Origin: Dactylorhiza incarnata
Taxonomy: Eukaryota; Streptophyta; Magnoliopsida; Asparagales; Orchidaceae
DNA: 64,000 bases
Reading direction: 5' to 3'
Assembly (NCBI GenBank): GCA_033032865.1
Contig: JAWHQI010000099.1
Span: 8,158,501 to 8,222,500, forward strand
This document shows positions 23,542 through 34,194 of the stretch, piece after piece. The notes beneath the pieces were generated by a model. The model was not told where the DNA came from. It searched no databases and saw only the letters and a list, made by a program, of their open reading frames with translations. The position numbers and the translations under genes are program-made. Numbering within the stretch: position 1 is the stretch's first letter; each line of letters starts with the position of its first letter.

Positions 23542-23554
23542 AAAAGGGGGAGAT
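23542..23554 (+). promoter_or_regulatory. T5 polypurine tract
   Basis: AAAAGGGGGAGAT abuts the 3' LTR start at 23555. Confidence 0.9.
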
Positions 23555-24753
23555 TGTTGGACATGTGTGTCACATCCCTTTGTTTGAGAATAACAAATCC
23601 CATATTGTATTTGATATTGCTTGTAGTGTGTTATAGTGTGCAGGAACTATAGGTGCAATACTCCACTGGTAGAAAGCAGCTTGGAACAACTTTTTGAAAG
23701 GAGGAGCGCTACCGCCAGCGCTATCGCTAGCGCCAGCGCTACCGCTACCGCTAGCACTACCGCCAGGCGCTATCTCGAATTCGTGCACGCCGCTACTGCT
23801 ACCGCTACCGCCAGTGCTATCTCCCGCTACCGCCAGCACTAGCGCTACCGCCAGGCGCTATCTCCAGTTCGTGCACACCGCCACGCCGCCGATGGTTGCG
23901 CAACTGCTCTACATGAACGATACCGCCGGCGCTATCCACTACCGCAGGCGCTAGCTCCAAGGTCTATAAATTGAAGTGTTCTCTCTCGTTTTTGTTAGAC
24001 CTTCCAGAGATATTACTTGTGCCCAAACTCTCATGCTGCTACTCTACCAAATCATCATCATCTCCCACACAAAGCCAAAGAAGAAATTCTGGAGATGGAA
24101 GCCATCACGCTGCATCCGAAGAACGATCGCTTCGACCTCGCTTGTGTTTCAGCGATCCTTCATCCTCATCTCCAGAAATCTCAAGAGGGAGTTTTGCTTG
24201 TTATTTAATTATTTCCATTCCACACTTTTTGTATCCGTTGTAGTGAAATCGCCTTGTTTTTGGCGACTAAGTCCTTGCGCGGCTTAGGGGGAATTCGCCG
24301 CGTGAGTTGGTGACTAGGTCTTGGGGATTAGATCTAGGGGGTGCTCAAGGCCATGTCCGGGGAAGGATTGGCTAGAGCGGCTTGAGGCCATATCCGGGGA
24401 AGGATTGGCTAAAGCCAACCGGTTCGTGGGGATACGAGTCGGTATAGAAAAGGAAAAGAAAATCATTTTTGTACGCTTCCGATTTCTAGCGTTATAGAAA
24501 TCAAATTTTATGTAAACACTTTTTCACATAATATAATCATGTCTCTTTTGTGTTTACTTTGATTTCTATCATTTGGCGTAATCCTTATTATTTTGTGTTT
24601 CTAAGTTTTCAATTCTAAATCTAAATTATTTATTTCTAATTTGTCATCATTATTTCCTATTAATCAAAACAACTTAGTTATTTTCTCAAAAATTATAAAA
24701 AGAATTTTATTCCCTTATTCACCCCCCCTCTAAGGGCACCGTAAGATCCAACA
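23555..24753 (+). repeat. T5 3' LTR (1,199 bp)
   Basis: Near-identical pair of 15471-16687; the 18-bp length difference lies mainly in the GCTACC array (23700-23955). TATA box TATAAATT at 23965-23972 directly follows the array. Confidence 0.92.
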
Positions 24754-24999
24754 AAAGTGTCATAGAAGCTAAGCTTAGGCACAGAATCCATAGCGATTCA
24801 AAGTTCTTTGCGCAGAAAAGCTACACAATCAATTATAACAAAACTTAGAAAACTTGCTTAAAACTTTAAAATGGGAGAGAGAAATAATAACAAACAATAT
24901 ATAATTAAAAAGCAAACAAAAATAACAAAGCGGTTATACACACTGGAAGAACTACTATCTCTCGGCTCTCACTCTCAAGTAAACTCACACGTCTGTGTT
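24754..24999 (-). other. T4 ORF start and leader
   Basis: Holds the first 13 codons of the split zinc-knuckle ORF (ATG at 24789-24791, - strand). The purine-rich leader runs from there to the primer-binding site. Confidence 0.55.
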
Positions 25000-25016
25000 C
25001 CCCGGCAACGACGCCA
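25000..25016 (-). promoter_or_regulatory. T4 primer-binding site (tRNA-Asp type)
   Basis: On the - strand TGGCGTCGTTGCCGGGG lies six bases inside the LTR. It matches the tRNA-Asp-complementary site of Athila-type elements (TGGCGCCGTTGCCGGGG) with one change. Confidence 0.75.
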
Positions 25017-25022
25017 AAAACT

Positions 25023-26559
25023 TGATGCGCAAATCCCGCACACCGCTATAGGGGGTAGCTAGACTGCGGCACGAAACGGCAGTGTACCGATCGTTCAAGT
25101 AATATAAAATGAGGAGTGAATCCCCAAGTATCGATCTCGAAGGAACACAGTAAGGTGGAGTTAAGTATTGAGGAAGGACTTGAGATCGAAGTCCTTGAGT
25201 CGGATGGAATGCGGGAGAGTTGATTTGGCTTTTGGAAAATAAAAGAAAACAACTACCACTAGTCCTATGCAACACCGCTATGCAATGCTTCGCTTGGCAG
25301 GATGGAGACTAGGCAGGCCTTGAGCGCACTGCTTCACAACGGCGGATGAACGAGTAGGCAAGCAGAATTGAACTGTGTAGGCCTTGAGCGCGCTGCTTCA
25401 TTAGGCGAATGGATTACATGGGCCACTATGCCACGCTTCGCTAGGTGGATGGACGAGAAGGCTTGCGGATGGAATGGTTCGCACCGGCAGGGTCGAGGTG
25501 GATTACACGGGCCGCTATACCACACTTCACTAGGCGGATGGAAGAGTCGTCTTACGGAATGAGGGTCGCAAGCACCTCACGACAAGCGCGCCACTAGCAA
25601 TTGCTAGTGCAGCACACGAACATGACGTCGGGATGGAGGACGGAATGGGGCGCACCTCATACACACATATGAACAAGATAATTTCAATAAAATGAAATAA
25701 GCATTAGACAACATGGTTCATAGTGTACATCATCAAAAGATAGAGGAATAAAGCTTATACAACCATCAACATAAAGAAGGAGAAAGTAAGGAATCAACCT
25801 AATCCGAAGCCTTGTCGAAGATTCACGGTTGGAATCGCTGGGTTGTCAATCCGCGTCCAAGCTCGGTCCTCAACTGCTTCCGGGGTACAGAAGACTGTCA
25901 CTACCTTCCAATGGCCCGTCTTCTTCATGTCACGATCCGGCCACAAGACCAAAGCTTCCTTCTCCTTGGATGATGATGGATGTAGGGCTAGATCCCTCTC
26001 CTTGAAGCTTGAGGATGATGGAGGAGGCCTAGAATGAAAAAACGCAAAAAACGGCGCTCAAAAAGACCTAGAAACGAAGTCGATCCGTCTGTTTTCGCGG
26101 AGCAGCTATTTATAGACAGGTGCAGAATTTTGTTCATGCACGACCAAATGAACGACCGTGCGTTAAAACGCACGACCAAATTCAGAATGCTATTTTGGGA
26201 ATGAACGCACGATCGCAGCCGACCGTGCACCAAGAAAACGCACGACCGTGCGATTCATGCAGACATGAAAACTGGGCATAATTGATGATCTACCCACCTG
26301 CACAGCACCAAACATCAAGCACACAGCTGGGAATACCCTTCCAGCTCAATCCAAATACATAAAAAAGGGTTGGGGAGCACCATGTGCTTACCCCCAACAA
26401 CATAGCGTGCAATTGCACACCAAATGGTTCCAAAGGTGCACTTCGTGTGAGAAGAGTGAACAAGTGAAATATAAGCAATAATGAACTAGAAGTGAAGTGC
26501 AAGTGTGTGAAAACAAGCCGAGATGAGTCCAAAAATGTGTATATAATTGGGACTTATCA
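25023..26559 (-). repeat. T4 5' LTR (1,537 bp)
   Basis: Pair of 10966-12508 with scattered substitutions and small indels (a short deletion near 26200). The TATA box is at 26107-26114 on the - strand, with the CGCACG-AC-CGTGCG dyad array beside it (26130-26255). Confidence 0.88.
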
Positions 26560-27855
26560 AACCACTGAATCCTTTGGAAGAGAGATTCTCAAAACTCTTT
26601 TACAGGAGAGAATGAGAAGGAGAAAGAGGAATGGGAGAAGGGGAAGAATTCTATTCTCAGAATTCTTATGAAGCTTGTATGAAGAGCAGCTTCTTGATTC
26701 TTTCATTGGATCTACTTATGATTAACTCCTGCTTATGATAGTGATGTATTGCAGGAGCTATGGATGTCTGATCCTTTCTATTTCCACTGATTGAGATCTG
26801 GCTGCTATATGATTGTGATGAAGAGCTGCCTTCAGATCTCATGTTCTATAAGATGGAGAGCATCTGTTCTTTCTTCTCTGTATGTTCTCTATTAGGGTTC
26901 CTGAGGAGGAAGAAGAAGAAAGAGCCCTGATAGAAAACTATTAGCCGATTGTGATGAATGCACTATTATTGTCTTTCTTTTCTTCCCTTTTATTGTTCCT
27001 GTTCAATTTGAATTTGTTTCCTTTACTTGTAAGTCCTGAAAAGGTATATTTGTCTGGACAATTACTTTTTTCCTTCCTTCTTTAATTCCCGACCCGTCCA
27101 CCAACAATAAGCTTATTTCCAAGAAAGCTTTTGTGTCCTGTCTTAATTCTTCTTTCCATTTGAGGCAATTAATGAGCCGTTGGGGAACGGTCTTGAGTAT
27201 TGTAGGCCATGAAAGAGGGTCCAAAATGACAGATGAAAAGGTTTTCTTTTTAGACTGTATTCGACGCAGTGTCAAGTTCTCTTCCTCTCTTATCGACGCA
27301 CCTTCGAGTTCTTGTAGGAGCAGCTTTGATTTCATCCTTGCTCTGATTGAACTCTGCTAGTCGACATTGCGTCGATACCTTATCGATGTAACCATCGAGT
27401 TGATGGCATGGCTCTGAATTTCATCATATGCGTCGAATTGTTGTTGACGTTGTGTCGACTTCAGATGGATTCGACAGCTTCTTTCTTCTGTGTTGAGTTG
27501 AAGTAGAAGTTGCATCGACATCTCTAGATACTTCGACAAGTTCATGGCCACTACATCGATATATGTTCGACGTAACGTTGACATGATCTACTCCGATAGA
27601 AAGAGTGTGTTGCTTGGACTCTTGTCAGAGCAGCGTCGACAATAACTCGATATTGCGTCGATTTCCATTCGATGCAGCTATTAACTTTGCCCAAATTTTG
27701 CTTCTCTTGATCTAGTCTTGACACCCTAAGTTGAGTGTGACACCTAAGACATCTAATGACCAGATTACCCTCACTATATAATGGGTAATTCAACCTAAGG
27801 AATAAAATCACTTTTAGGTAATTTGTTAAGTTAAATCAAAGGGTTTTTCCCAACA

Positions 27856-29280
27856 AGGTGGATCTTGCTTCTTCAAGAATATAATTTGGAGATTCGGGAC
27901 AAAAAGGGAGCGAAAATTGTAGCGGTGGATCACCTCTCTCGGTTAGAGAATCCCAATTGTGAAGCACTTTTGGAGGAGGAGATTGATGATACATTCCCTG
28001 AAGAACGTCTTCTCACCCTTTATAAGGTAATCACTCTCCCTACCCCTTGGTTCGCTGTTCTTGCCAATTATCTCGTAGAAAGGGTTCTCCCGAAGGATCT
28101 TTCTTATCAAAAAAAGAAGAAATTTTATTTTGATTTGAAAAATTATTTTTGGGAGGATCTCTCTCTTTCGAGTTTGTGCAGACCAAGTGGTGAGGAGATG
28201 GGTCACTCATGAGGAAGGCACACATATATTGAAACAATGTCAAGAGGGACCCACCGGCGGGCATTATAAGGTAAATCGTCTGCGCAGAAGGTTCTTGAAG
28301 CAGGTTTCTATTGGCCGAGCATCTTTAATTATGCTCATATTCATGTAAGTCGGTGTGATCAATGCTAACACTCAAGTAATATTTCTCGCAGGAATGAAAT
28401 ACCCCATAATTATTTCCTTGAATGCGAAGTCTTTCATTTTTGGGGAATCGACTTTGTCGGACCGCTACCAGCTTCCTTTGGAAATCATTATATTTTAGTA
28501 GCGGTCGACTATGTGTCTCGGTGGGCAGAAGCGCAAGCACTTTCCACCAATGATGCCCAGGTCGTTACCCTATTTTTGAAAAAATATTTTTTGCATTTTG
28601 AAACACCGCGGGCAATCGTTAGCGATAGGGGTACGTATTTTTGTAACACACAATTTTCTAAAAAAAATTCTAAGTAATGTGTTACACACAAATTATCTAC
28701 CCCCTACCATCCTCAAACAAATTGCCAAGTGGAAGTAGTTAATAGGGAATTAAAAAGAATTTTGGAAAAAACTATTTCTACGCACCGAAAAGATTGGTCA
28801 AATGAATTAGATGTTGCGCTATGGGACTATCGGACGGCATACAAAATCGCTATCGGTTGTACGCCATATCGATTGGTCTGTGGAAAAGCATGTCATTTAC
28901 CAGTTGAACTTGAGCATCGTGCTTTTGGGCACTTAAGCTTCTTAATCTTGATTCTAGTTTAGCGGCCGAGCATCGTAAACTCCAAATTAACGAGCTCGAT
29001 TAATGGCGTTTCAATGCATATGAAAGTAACAAATTATATAAAGAGCACGCTAAACTCTATCATGATAAAAAAATTAAGCACCAAAAATTATTTCAACCGG
29101 GAGACCAAGTTCTCCTCTATAATTCGCATTTGCGTCTTTTTCCAGGCAAACTTATGTCTCGTTGGTCCGGACCCTTTGTTGTCAAGGAGGTTTGGTCTTA
29201 CGGGACCGTGCTTATTTTCAACTCGGAAAAATGTACTTTCAAGGTGAATGAGCACCAATTAAAACTATATTTTTTCGGCA
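27856..29280 (+). pseudogene. pol: T2 RNase H end and integrase, broken
   Basis: Resumes after T3 with LLLQEYNLEIRDKKGAK and VDHLSRLENPN (end of RNase H, 27865-28030). The integrase zinc region is degraded near 28170-28370. The core shows WGIDFVGPLP (about 28440-28470), VDYVSRWAEAQ, a VSDRG block near 28618, then [19 protein letters not shown] (28700-28760). The C-terminal part has [23 protein letters not shown] and FPGKLMSRWSGPFVV (about 29130-29190). Multiple frameshifts and stops. Confidence 0.85.
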
Positions 29281-29342
29281 ATGATTTAAACAACCATAAG
29301 GAGGAATTTCTTCTTCCTAATCCCTTATCCGACACGCCACCA

Positions 29343-29397
29343 TGGTCGAGCTCAACGATCGTAACCAAAGAGCTCTTGGGAGGCAACCCATGTTTTA
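29343..29397 (+). ncRNA. Post-integrase hairpin motif, T2 copy
   Basis: GAGCTCAACGATCGTAACCAAAG, then GCTCTTGGGAGGCAACCCATGTTT. TGGG (29377-29380) pairs with CCCA (29387-29390) around loop AGGCAA. Copies in T9 and T4. Confidence 0.65.
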
Positions 29398-29740
29398 CTA
29401 TTCATTTTTTTTCATAATATATAAAATTACTCACATAAATTATATATAAAAATATTTTTGTTTGTGTTTTTCTTTTAAATTTTAAAAAATTAAAAAAAAT
29501 CATTTAAAAATGAAAAAGATGCACAATTTTTTTATCACTAAAAGTTTTGCAGGTTTGGAGGACATTTGCGAGATAACGGTCGCCCGCACACATGCACGAA
29601 ACAATGCCCTCCAAGTCCGTATTTCTATTTTTTATTATTATTTTACTCTCTTGTTTTTATTTTTTTATGTTTTTTTTAAAAAAAGTTAAAAAATTTATTT
29701 AAAAAATACAACAACAAAAAATTTTCTAAAATTTTTTTGG
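29398..29740 (+). other. T2 AT-rich spacer
   Basis: Very AT-rich with long A and T runs. No ORF or recognisable signal. Confidence 0.5.
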
Positions 29741-30489
29741 TGTTACACGACCTCGGTCATGCCCGTGACCGAGACGTGACACGCCTCGACTCATATTTCC
29801 ATGTCGCGCTGTTTCGAGAAGCTAAAGTCACGGGCATGACCAGTCTTAGTCACATGCGTGACATTCACGGAACACATTTTCTCCCGATTCCGCAGCCTCA
29901 GGCTTCATTTTTGGGTTGTTACGCCCGTGACAACACATGTCACGCCAGTGATATTTTCAAGTCACGCCCGTCACTTGTCCCGCTGGCGCCTTTATTTAGA
30001 AATCCCCGGTCAAAGATTCGTTTTGACTGTCCGTCCGTGACAGTCAGAGTCAAGCCCATGACATGTCTGCCATGACTGTGACCCTGGGTTGTGACCATCG
30101 TCCTTCTGCCTTTAATACAATTGAATTAAAAAATGGAAAAAATTAGTGCATGCCCTGGGTCACGGGTGTGACCCTGGTCCGTGACATATTGAAAATCACT
30201 TTTTGACCACATATGCCTTGGATTCTGTGGCAGATTTGACCATTCATGTTACACGCCCTCGGTCATGGGCGTGACTGAGGCGTGACTTGACTAAAAAACT
30301 GATTTTGACCGGTGTTCCCTCGGATTCCTCCCCCACGCTTAAATTCACGCACCTTCCCATTACACGCCCTCGGTCACGGCGTGTAACGGGCTTGACCTCT
30401 GAAATTTCCTTTATTTAAACAACAACTCCCCTTCTCTTTTCTCCACACCTTACCCTGCAATTCTCTATTCTTTTCTCTCTTCCTTCCAA
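29741..30489 (+). promoter_or_regulatory. T2 internal promoter before env-like ORF
   Basis: An array of ACACGCC...GTGAC inverted motifs (29741-30392) includes TCGGTCA-N6-TGACCGA at 29753-29772 and a near-copy around 30250-30285. The same motifs form the U3 array of the T2 LTR (33486-34025) and T7 LTR (39290-39840). A TATA-like TATTTAAA follows at 30412-30419, 71 bp before the ORF start at 30490, with a C/T-rich leader between. Separate transcription is inferred from this layout. Confidence 0.6.
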
Positions 30490-31700
30490 ATGCCCCCCCC
30501 CACCGCAACTACGCCGTCGACACGTCCTTTTCTGCACTCCCCGATGTGTCCCTCCCAGCGGACGCCATGTTCTAATTTTCTTCTACCACTTACCAGGAAT
30601 GGAGTGACCGCCTCCGTGCAAAAGAATTTGGCATTTTTTGAGTTATCGACTGGAACGTCCTCACCACCTTCGGGCAAATTGGTACGGTGCAGGATTTTCT
30701 TTCTACTCAGGGATGGGCCTCCTTGCTCTCCATTTCGGAGCCAGCGTATTTCGAACTCACGGTGGAGTTTTTCTCCTCCTTCAATTTTTGCTGGGCCGGG
30801 ACCGAACGTCATCGAATTCAGGATAGGCGGACTTTCACAAAGCCTTTCTTTGCGTCAGTTCAATTCCATCACGGGCTTCTGTGACGAATCCTTCACTCTT
30901 GCAAAGGCCTACACCGCCCTCGCTCTCGATTTCCCCCGCGGTTACAACCTTCAAAGATTTTGGGTGGAAATCTGTAATGACCCCAACCCGTATTCGCAAA
31001 AAAAACAAGGGAAGTCATCTCATCTCCATGCCTTATGTTATCTCCACTACCTCCTCACTTTCACACTCTTCGCTCGCGGCGATAGCCATGGAGTGGTGAC
31101 CCAGACAGACCTACTATATTTATATAGTCTATCCGAATGGATCCCACTCAATCTTGGTTCGGCGCTTGCATTATTTTTTCGGCATCAGGCCGAAAATAGG
31201 AGGCTTAGTGCACTTCATGATAGCCCCTTTGTTACACATCTCGCCAAGCGTATGGGAATTTGTGATGCACTTCCTCACATGACCGTAATCCAAGCACCTA
31301 TGCCCATCACTTTCCAGAACCTCTAGGCCCTTGGTTTAATGCGTCAGCACGGACAAGAGTTCGAGGCGATTCCTGTCGAGGTTGGTGGCGACCCTATTTA
31401 CATTGATATCGAAGAAGATTCTGAAGACGCTCCTCCCACTAAGCAGTTTCCTCAGCAGCCGTAGCAACATCAACATTTTCCTCAGCACCCAGTCAATCCG
31501 CATATTTCGATTAGCAGTTTGGGCGGCTCCACACTCATCTGGATCTGATTCAGAATGAACAGTTGTCCATGCACGCTCACTTCAACACTCATTTTTCTAC
31601 TCTTTAGCAGCGCCATGCTTCCTCTATGGTACATTCACAGTGGGAATTTGCTGATTTGCGTGCTTACTATCAGTAGGAGGATGACAATGATAACGCTTAG
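30490..31700 (+). pseudogene. T2 env-position ORF (Athila ORF-1 type)
   Basis: The frame 30490-31326 contains IEFRIGGLSQSLSLRQF, PRGYNLQRFWVEI, KQGKSSHLHALCYLHYLL and TQTDLLYLYSLSEWIPLNLG. I recognise these as the Athila ORF-1 family that follows pol in Athila elements. Its function is unproven, and I see no convincing signal peptide. The natural C-terminus seems to run on past a TAG at 31324-31326. The stretch 31554-31700 still reads as an EQLSMHAHFNTHF-type tail with TAG where CAG is expected, twice. The ATG at 30490 may not be the original start. Confidence 0.75.
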
Positions 31701-31871
31701 AGTTTTTATTTTTGGTCACTTGTATCTTTTATTTTTAGTATCTTTTGTATCTTTTATTGTTAGAGTTTTTATTTTTGCTTTCACATTATGTTTTCTTCAG
31801 GTTGGCTAGATGATGATTTGTTCTTCTTCATAAGGGAAGTTTCTCTCCTTTACTCGCACTTTTATTTTTTA

Positions 31872-31910
31872 TAAAATATTGGGGACAATGTTTATTTTAA
31901 GTATGAGGTG
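31872..31910 (+). ncRNA. GGGA-capped hairpin, T2 copy
   Basis: ATTG-GGGA-CAAT core with outer ATAAA/TTTAT, followed by TTTTAAGTATGAGG. The T9 copy (47161-47184) has perfect 10-bp arms. GGGA fits the GNRA tetraloop pattern. Confidence 0.6.
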
Positions 31911-32053
31911 TCTTCTCTTATTTTTACAAATCAATCATAAGTTAATCAAAAATATCAAAAAAAAATTAGTTTCTTTTCAGTTTTTCATTATCTTAATCTC
32001 TTTTCATAAAAGAAAAATAGATAAAAAATAGAAAATTAGAAAAGTAATTTCTT
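31911..32053 (+). other. T2 AT-rich 3' UTR spacer
   Basis: Nothing recognisable; AT-rich. Confidence 0.4.
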
Positions 32054-32151
32054 GTGAAAGAGCCATGTCGGGCTTTCATCCCGCAAAATCGTCGAGTACC
32101 TTGAGAGCCCGTCATTGGGTATTCCTTGGAAAGTCCAAGAACTAAAAAATT
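32054..32151 (+). ncRNA. Leader-type module in T2 3' UTR
   Basis: CGGG-ctttcat-CCCG (32069-32083), GAGTACC, then GCCC-gtcatt-GGGT (32107-32120) and TTCCTTGGAAAGTCCAAGA. Same order as in the T9 leader and at 61008-61088. Stems differ between copies but remain paired. Confidence 0.6.
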
Positions 32152-32681
32152 TATTTCATGTTTTGTTTTTATTTTTCAAATTAATATTGAAAGTTTAAAA
32201 AAATTAAAAAATATGAAAAAGGTAAAAAAAATATTTTTATAAATCTTGTAATATTAGATTCTTCCTTACTTTTTTATTTGAGTTTTACCAATTTTAATTA
32301 TGAGCTTTTATTTATATGCTTTTTAAAAATAAAACTTTTCTTTTTATTTGTTTTCTATTTTATATGTCTCTTCATGATTGGTTAGATTTAATTTTTAGAT
32401 AAATTTGAATTAATGAATTTTTCATTATTTTGGTTTGTTTAGAATATATCTTAGTTTTACCTTCTCTCCTTAAAATATAATGAATTAATTTTGTAGCAAT
32501 TATGCGAAAAATCTGTAGATTTTACTTATATTAACTTTAACTCATAGATTCTTAAGATTTCTCAATATATTTTCTATGTCAAAATATTTATCTTGAAAAT
32601 TTTATAGCCTTTAAACCCTAGCTCCTCCTTATCTTTTACTTACCCTTTTTAATTGGCAATATAAAAAAGAGTATAAAAGAT
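32152..32681 (+). other. T2 AT-rich 3' UTR
   Basis: Long AT-rich stretch without an ORF. The line tttaaaccctagctcc near 32610 resembles T9 near 47760, so the two 3' UTRs are distantly homologous. Confidence 0.45.
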
Positions 32682-32871
32682 CATATGTCATGGAATGAGA
32701 GGTTAAAATTCATCATTCCTAAACATATGCATCCAAATTTTTAAAAGATTATATGTTATAGAGATGAGAGGATAAAATTCATCACTCCTAAACATATACA
32801 TTTGGGATATTTAAAAGAAGAAATGCATTTAATAAAAGATGGAAATGAGAGGATAAAATTCATCATTTACC
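32682..32871 (+). ncRNA. Triple hairpin with constant 14-nt loop, T2 copy
   Basis: Three units. Unit 1: CATATG (32682-32687) pairs with 32724-32729; inner GGAATGA/TCATTCC; loop GAGGTTAAAATTCA. Unit 2: TATATGTT (32750-32757) pairs with AACATATA (32791-32798); inner GAG(a)TGA/TCACTC; loop GAGGATAAAATTCA. Unit 3: GGAAATGA (32841-32848) pairs with TCATTT(a)CC (32863-32871); same loop. The T9 copy is at 47812-48000. Confidence 0.7.
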
Positions 32872-33256
32872 ATTTAAAAAAATCTCTTATATGCCATTTT
32901 TTACCATACTTATCCTATATCACTTCATATTCAAGATATTTATGAGAGAGCTTAGTTAATATTTTGGGTTTTTCTAAAAAGTTTTGAATGATATTAAATT
33001 TTTTTATAATTCTATTCTTATATTATTTTGCTTAATTCAATGCAATTTTATTTATGAAAATTTAATTAGAGAATTTTTGAAACTAATTTTTATTCTACGC
33101 ATATCAACTTATGATGCATGACTTATTTCTTATTAATCTCAATTTTATTTCAAAACTTCTTTGTGTATGAGTCATGTATAATTTTAAATGCATAATTAGG
33201 AGTAAAATCATTTTTTTTGAAATGTCATATAAATTTTTCTCATACTTATGAATTGA

Positions 33257-33295
33257 CTTTGCTCTGGAAAAGCAAAGCTAAAGTATGAGGGTATT
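33257..33295 (+). promoter_or_regulatory. T2 pre-PPT hairpin and polypurine tract
   Basis: CTTTGCT (33257-33263) pairs with AGCAAAG (33271-33277). AAGTATGAGGGTATT then abuts the LTR start. T9 has the same arrangement at 48379-48418. Confidence 0.65.
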
Positions 33296-34124
33296 TGATA
33301 GTACATTATTTATATTTTTTTTTCTACAGTTTTATTGTATTAAATAATTAGCTATTTCATTATTTTCTATTAATAATGGCGAAAAATATGTTTATTTTCA
33401 TTTTCAAGATTTTGGGCTGCTAATAGCATTTTTGAGCTCACTGCCATGATCAGAGGAAATTTAGAAATTTTCTGAGAAAAATTAAAGTTACACGCCCTAG
33501 CTCATTCCCGTGACCTAGGGGCGTGACTTCTGTTACGACAGTGTTCATTCCAGCCAGCCTAGAACAGCTTCCAGCGCAATTCGAGTTTACATGGCCTCGG
33601 ACATGCCCGTGACCAGAGGGTGTGTCTCAGGAGTCACAGTTGGATTCTACCCGTAGCCAAGATCTCATTGCCAACTTATTTAAACTTACACGCCGTGAGT
33701 CACGCCCATGACCAGAGGGCGTGACTCAGTGTCACGGGCATGACGACTCCCGCATTCCAGAACTGCAGCCAGCTCAACTTTTAAGTTACACGACATGTTT
33801 CACACCCATGACCATGGGCGTAACTTCTGAATTATTGTGGAAATGACACCAATTTACTCCCACGCGCGCCCGTTTTAGATCCGACCAGACACGGCCAGTT
33901 ACACGCCCGTGACAAAAGGCGTGTAATGTTGAGTTACACCTATTTTGGCAGTTTCCTGCCTAATGTTCCCGGGGTTTTTAAGAAAGAAGTTACTCTAAAT
34001 CATGCCCTTGGTCATGGGCGTGACTCCCCAATTTTCATCTATAAAAGGCAGGAATATACAGAAGTCCAGGAGTTCGATTTTGGAGTTTATTTTCAGCTTT
34101 ACTTTACTATTTTCATGTACTAGT
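33296..34124 (+). repeat. T2 3' LTR, first 829 bp
   Basis: Starts TGATAGTACA after the PPT; cut by T6 at 34125. U3 array 33486-34025 of GTCACGCCC/GGGCGTGAC inverted motifs, for example 11-bp arms at 33697-33707 and 33717-33727. TATA box TATAAAAG at 34040-34047 directly follows the array. Confidence 0.75.
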
Positions 34125-34163
34125 TGAAAGTTTACTTGGTAGTAGTCTAACTCACTTAGAGAG

Positions 34164-34194
<31 letters not shown>

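Larger units (their letters stand above)
15471..24753 (+). mobile_element. T5: near-complete Copia element (SIRE/Maximus-like)
   Basis: A 9,283-bp element with LTRs, tRNA-Met primer site, gag, pol, a 1.8-kb post-pol region and PPT, flanked by perfect aaagt duplications (15466-15470, 24754-24758). LTRs are very similar and only two frameshifts are obvious, so this is the youngest large insertion of the left nest. Lineage is my judgement from the long Gag with two knuckles and the long post-pol region. Confidence 0.92.
10966..26559 (-). mobile_element. T4: non-autonomous Gypsy-type LTR element, split by T5
   Basis: LTRs at 10966-12508 and 25023-26559 are flanked by perfect aacca duplications (10961-10965, 26560-26564). 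The primer-binding site (25000-25016) and the polypurine tract (12509-12522) place it on the - strand. Without T5 it is about 6.3 kb. The interior holds one zinc-knuckle ORF and no protease, RT or integrase, so it must depend on a helper. Confidence 0.88.
10560..27855 (-). mobile_element. T3: solo Copia LTR in T2 RNase H, split by T4
   Basis: Left part 10560-10965 (TGAAAGTGCACAG...) and right part 26565-27855 (...TTTTTCCCAACA) join into one LTR of about 1.7 kb, related to the T8 LTRs. No internal Copia sequence lies between them, only T4 (10966-26559) and its second aacca copy. Flanks atgtg (10555-10559) and aggtg (27856-27860) fit a 5-bp duplication with one change. Joining the T2 flanks restores RNase H reading through P-R-L-I. 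The right part carries CGTCGA-N7-TCGANR dyads (for example 27370-27388, 27635-27653, 27657-27675). Confidence 0.8.
6552..34124 (+). mobile_element. T2: Athila-like Gypsy retrotransposon, host of the left nest
   Basis: Leader, gag, protease, RT, RNase H, integrase, env-like ORF, structured 3' UTR and a partial 3' LTR occur in order on the + strand. T1 interrupts the leader, T3-T5 interrupt RNase H (10560-27860) and T6 cuts the 3' LTR at 34125. Its 5' LTR must lie left of the window. Athila assignment rests on the env-like ORF type, the gag/pol sequence and the related T7 with a tRNA-Asp primer site. Confidence 0.85.

Noticed and set aside
30490..31700. Viral-type envelope glycoprotein
   Set aside because: No clear signal peptide, cleavage site or membrane anchor; it matches the Athila ORF-1 type only, whose role is unproven.
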